Shown piece after piece: positions 6,446 through 8,601 of a stretch of 8,601 nucleotides of DNA. The position numbers were made by a program, and so were the translations under genes. Below the pieces are notes generated by a model that saw only the letters and a list, made by a program, of their open reading frames with translations, was not told where the DNA came from and ran no database searches. Numbering within the stretch: position 1 is the stretch's first letter; each line of letters begins with the position of its first letter. This DNA is from an uncultured Selenomonadaceae bacterium (GTDB lineage Bacteria; Bacillota; Negativicutes; Selenomonadales; Selenomonadaceae). Location: contig CAJONF010000026.1 in the NCBI GenBank assembly GCA_905236665.1, positions 1-8,601 on the forward strand. Direction: 5' to 3'.

Positions 6446-6451
6446 TATAAT
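6446..6451 (+). promoter_or_regulatory. Possible -10 box for the pseudouridine synthase gene
   Basis: TATAAT at 6446-6451 is a perfect -10 hexamer in the 64-bp gap between two genes and directly after the terminator. The matching -35 position (about 6423-6428, CTTTCG) is poor and lies in the terminator hairpin. A promoter is needed here by context, but this one is only partly supported. Confidence 0.4.
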
Positions 6452-6479
6452 TTTTAAAAACGCTTTGGAGATGATTTTT

Positions 6480-7181
6480 TTGGAGAGATTGCAAAAATTG
6501 ATAGCTAGAGCCGGCATTTGTTCACGAAGAGAGGCTGAAAATTTAATTTTGGCGGGGCGCGTGACGGTTGACGGAAAAATTATTAAAAAATTGGGCGCGA
6601 AAGCTGATTTAAAACAAAAAATCCGCGTCAATGACAAACTTTTGCACTTCGACGCAGAAAAAATTTATATTTTACTCAATAAACCGCGTGGATATGTCAC
6701 AACTGCGCATGATGAGCGCGGACGCAAAACTATTTTAGATTTAATCGACATTTCGGAGCGCATTTATCCTGTTGGAAGGCTCGATTTGAACTCGGAAGGG
6801 CTGATTTTGCTCACAAACGACGGCGATTTAACAAATTTACTGATTCACCCGCGTTTTAAAATCGAAAAAACTTATCGCGCTAAAATTTCCGGCGATATTT
6901 CGGAAAAAAAGCTTGATAAACTTCGCGCAGGTATCGAATTGGATGACGGATTGACTTCACCGGCTGAAATTTATCGTCTCGACAAAGATTTAGTCGAAAT
7001 AACGATTCATGAGGGCAGAAATAGACAAATTCGGCGAATGTTTTCAGCGATTGGTTGCGATGTTAAGCGTCTCAAGCGGATAAAATTCGCAAATTTGACT
7101 TTGGACGGTGTAAAGGTCGGCAATTACAGAAGATTAACCGCGGCAGAAATAAATTCGTTGAAAAAATTGGCAGGAAAATAA
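6480..7181 (+). CDS. rluB: RsuA/RluB-family rRNA pseudouridine synthase
   Basis: Isomerises a specific uridine in rRNA to pseudouridine: RluB acts on 23S helix 89, RsuA on 16S. At 233 residues from the preferred start it has a full S4 RNA-binding domain (1-60, with ARAGICSRREAENLI) and the catalytic domain with NKPRGYVTT (67-75), the catalytic GRLDLNSEGLILLTNDGDL (Asp102) and EGRNRQIRRM (178-187). The last region is typical of the group. I favour RluB because it is the usual Firmicute member, but RsuA cannot be excluded. The frame extends upstream to a TTG at 6465 and an ATG at 6471. The TTG at 6480 is preferred because GGAGATGAT (6467-6475) makes a good SD for it and the protein then begins M-ERLQK, the family-typical opening. 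First gene of the run with lepB and recO. Confidence 0.9.
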   Translation: MERLQKLIARAGICSRREAENLILAGRVTVDGKIIKKLGAKADLKQKIRVNDKLLHFDAEKIYILLNKPRGYVTTAHDERGRKTILDLIDISERIYPVGRLDLNSEGLILLTNDGDLTNLLIHPRFKIEKTYRAKISGDISEKKLDKLRAGIELDDGLTSPAEIYRLDKDLVEITIHEGRNRQIRRMFSAIGCDVKRLKRIKFANLTLDGVKVGNYRRLTAAEINSLKKLAGK

Positions 7182-7237
7182 AAAGATTGGCAGAATCAAA
7201 AAATATCGTAAATATTTAACACGAGGAGATTTTTTTT

Positions 7238-7756
7238 ATGGGAATTGGTCAAGAAGCAAAGAGTTGGATAATTTCAATCGTGTCAGCGGTGATAGTTGCG
7301 TTATTTATTCGCACTTTTATTGTAGAATTATACGTTGTGGACGGTCCGAGTATGCAACCAACGCTACAGGACGGCGAAAGATTAGTCGTGAACAAATTTA
7401 TTTATCATTGGCGCGACCCGATTAAAAGCGAAGTCGTAATTTTCCGCTATCCACGTGACCACACACGCGATTTTATAAAAAGAGTAATTGCTGTAGGCGG
7501 CGACACGATAGAAATTAAAGATGGACACGTCTTTGTAAACGATGCAATTATAAATGAGGATTATATCGCCGAAAAAACGCGTACAGAGTACCCAAAACAG
7601 ACAGTTCCAATCGGAACTTTGTTCGTTTGCGGCGATAATCGCAGAAATTCTTTAGATTCGCGCTTTCCTGATGTCGGTTTTGTTCCATTAGAGCTTGTAA
7701 AAGGTAAAGCTTCATTAATTTTTTGGCCTATAGATAATTTTTCAGCACTTCCTTAA
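7238..7756 (+). CDS. lepB: Signal peptidase I
   Basis: Membrane-bound serine/lysine endopeptidase that removes signal peptides from exported preproteins on the outer face of the cytoplasmic membrane. It has 172 residues with a single N-terminal TM segment (about 9-29), as in the short SipS type and unlike the longer two-TM LepB of Proteobacteria. Conserved boxes are GPSMQPTL with nucleophile Ser38, ERLVVNKF (47-54), RDFIKRVIAVGGD with the general base Lys81, and CGDNRRNSLDSR (131-142). The ATG has SD GAGGAG (7223-7228) nine bases upstream. It lies 56 bp after the pseudouridine synthase and 17 bp before recO. No clear promoter or terminator is visible in the 56-bp gap, so it may be read through from upstream. 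Confidence 0.95.
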   Translation: MGIGQEAKSWIISIVSAVIVALFIRTFIVELYVVDGPSMQPTLQDGERLVVNKFIYHWRDPIKSEVVIFRYPRDHTRDFIKRVIAVGGDTIEIKDGHVFVNDAIINEDYIAEKTRTEYPKQTVPIGTLFVCGDNRRNSLDSRFPDVGFVPLELVKGKASLIFWPIDNFSALP

Positions 7757-7773
7757 AATATGGAGAAAAAATT

Positions 7774-8523
7774 TTGGAAAATTACAAAGTTGAAGGAATT
7801 ATATTAAAAACAGACGATTTCGGCGACGCAAACCGAGTAATTACGCTTTTTACAAAGGAATTCGGCAAAATTGAGGCAAATGCATATGGTTGCAGACGCG
7901 TTCGCAGTCCACTTTCGGGCGCATTGCAGATGTTTAATCACATTTCAGCGCAAATAACACGCGGAACTAAAATTGACACGATAAAAGACGCGGATATAAT
8001 TCATTTTTACGACGAAATAACTAAAAATTTGGAGCGATTAGCTTATGCATCGCTCCTTTTTGAAATTATTAATCGAATGACGTTGCCCAGACAGTCTGAA
8101 CTGGAAATTTTTCGTTTGTTGAAGAAATTTTTGCCGATAATCAGCGAACGCAATCCAAAAATCGCGAGTTTGATAGGAATTTGTCAATTTATGGAGACAA
8201 GCGGCGTGCAGTTGAGTTTTAGTCGGTGTATTTATTGCGGAAAAGAAATTTTAGGTGACGCGGCGATTAGTTTTCTTGACGGCGGGGCAATTTGCATTGA
8301 TTGTATAGATTCTGCGCAGGATTTTAGCCCATATCCCGAAGTTTTACGAAAAACTTTTGAAAAAATGTTGAGTTTTGATTGGAAAAAGGACACGAAATTA
8401 AATTTTAATTCCCGACAGCTAGAAATTGCGGAAAATTTTTTAATAAATTATGTTCAATCGCTGTTGGGAAGTAATTTGCGTTCGATAAATTTTATTCGCG
8501 AGCTGGAAAGCTTGAAAATTTAA
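7774..8523 (+). CDS. recO: DNA repair protein RecO
   Basis: Recombination mediator of the RecFOR pathway that helps load RecA on SSB-coated single-stranded DNA and anneals complementary strands. It has 249 residues, normal length. The N-terminal OB-fold shows EGIILKTDDFGDANRVITLF (7-26) and YGCRRVRSPLSGALQ (38-52), the usual RecO signature. The helical C-terminal part carries a complete Cys4 zinc finger: CIYC (C152, C155) and CIDC (C174, C177). It starts at TTG 7774 with SD GGAG (7762-7765) eight bases upstream; no in-frame ATG is near. Last gene of the rluB-lepB-recO run. Its TAA at 8521-8523 is followed within four bases by a long GC-rich hairpin without a T run, so termination by that hairpin would not be of the classical type. 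Confidence 0.95.
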   Translation: MENYKVEGIILKTDDFGDANRVITLFTKEFGKIEANAYGCRRVRSPLSGALQMFNHISAQITRGTKIDTIKDADIIHFYDEITKNLERLAYASLLFEIINRMTLPRQSELEIFRLLKKFLPIISERNPKIASLIGICQFMETSGVQLSFSRCIYCGKEILGDAAISFLDGGAICIDCIDSAQDFSPYPEVLRKTFEKMLSFDWKKDTKLNFNSRQLEIAENFLINYVQSLLGSNLRSINFIRELESLKI

Positions 8524-8526
8524 CCA

Positions 8527-8601
8527 AACTGCGCGAGAATTCCCCCGCCTCTATAGGCGGCGGGATGAATCGCGCAAGTTGACAACAGCATTGACTGCAA
8601 A
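8527..8601. mobile_element. Possible end of an IS200/IS605-type (tnpB) element extending right of the window
   Basis: A compound hairpin occupies 8527-8580. The outer stem is AACT+GCGCGA pairing with TCGCGC+AGTT across one bulged A. There is a 4x4 internal loop (GAAT opposite TGAA). The inner stem is CCC+CCGCCT pairing with AGGCGG+GGG around loop CTAT, with one bulged C. Imperfect subterminal hairpins of this size and GC-rich, ATCC/GGAT-flanked form are typical of IS200/IS605 ends and overlap the tnpB 3' end and its guide RNA. On the minus strand a frame open from the edge ends in TAG within the hairpin (8553-8551) and reads FAVNAVVNLRDSSRRL, faintly like a TnpB tail (NAA.NL). The transposase itself is not in the window, so this remains a shape-based call. 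A recO-associated RNA structure is the alternative. Confidence 0.35.

Noticed and set aside
7187..7215. TTGGCA followed by AT-rich sequence as a promoter for lepB.
   Set aside because: No acceptable -10 hexamer is present at 16-18 bases; the best candidates match only three of six positions.
8579..8601. TTGACA at 8579-8584 as the -35 box of a rightward promoter.
   Set aside because: The -10 region would fall just outside the window, so it cannot be judged.

Overview
The window is a compact bacterial chromosome segment of low to moderate GC, with genes on both strands and short gaps. It looks like core genome of an anaerobic Firmicute. The RecO N-terminus, the single-TM signal peptidase, the YitT protein and the strong Shine-Dalgarno (SD) sites with frequent TTG starts point towards the Negativicutes/Selenomonadales. 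That placement is an impression from protein sequence, not a database result.

Left block, minus strand (1-3355), read in transcription order: an HD-GYP-family protein with a degenerate HD doublet, a cyclase/kynurenine-formamidase-fold hydrolase 23 bp behind it, a tRNA-Pro(UGG) with its own near-consensus promoter, argD (acetylornithine aminotransferase), and, 3 bp after argD, the first 20 codons of a probable glycosyltransferase that runs off the left edge.

The divergent intergenic region (3356-3485) carries a tandem heptanucleotide array next to a consensus sigma-70 promoter for the rightward genes. A related heptamer family forms a 14-bp inverted repeat between the tRNA and argD.

Right block, plus strand (3486-8523): yitT (membrane protein), folD (one-carbon metabolism) and a membrane-anchored metallophosphoesterase form one tight operon, ended by a clear hairpin-plus-T-run terminator at 6420-6441. 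A second run holds an RsuA/RluB-type pseudouridine synthase, lepB (signal peptidase I) and recO (recombinational repair). These are housekeeping functions: ribosome maturation, protein export and DNA repair. Immediately after the recO stop is a GC-rich compound hairpin that looks like the end of an IS200/IS605 (tnpB-type) element lying to the right of the window.

Most of the window is ordinary. The points worth a second look are the SE-for-HD substitution in the HD-GYP protein, the two related heptamer repeat sites, the leader-poor yitT promoter, the possible transposon end at the right edge, and a strong excess of the hexamer AAATTT. No gap longer than 300 bases lacks a gene; the longest stretches without protein-coding sequence are 1262-1481 (which holds the tRNA) and 3356-3485 (the repeat array and promoter). 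I found no CRISPR array, phage or defence system.
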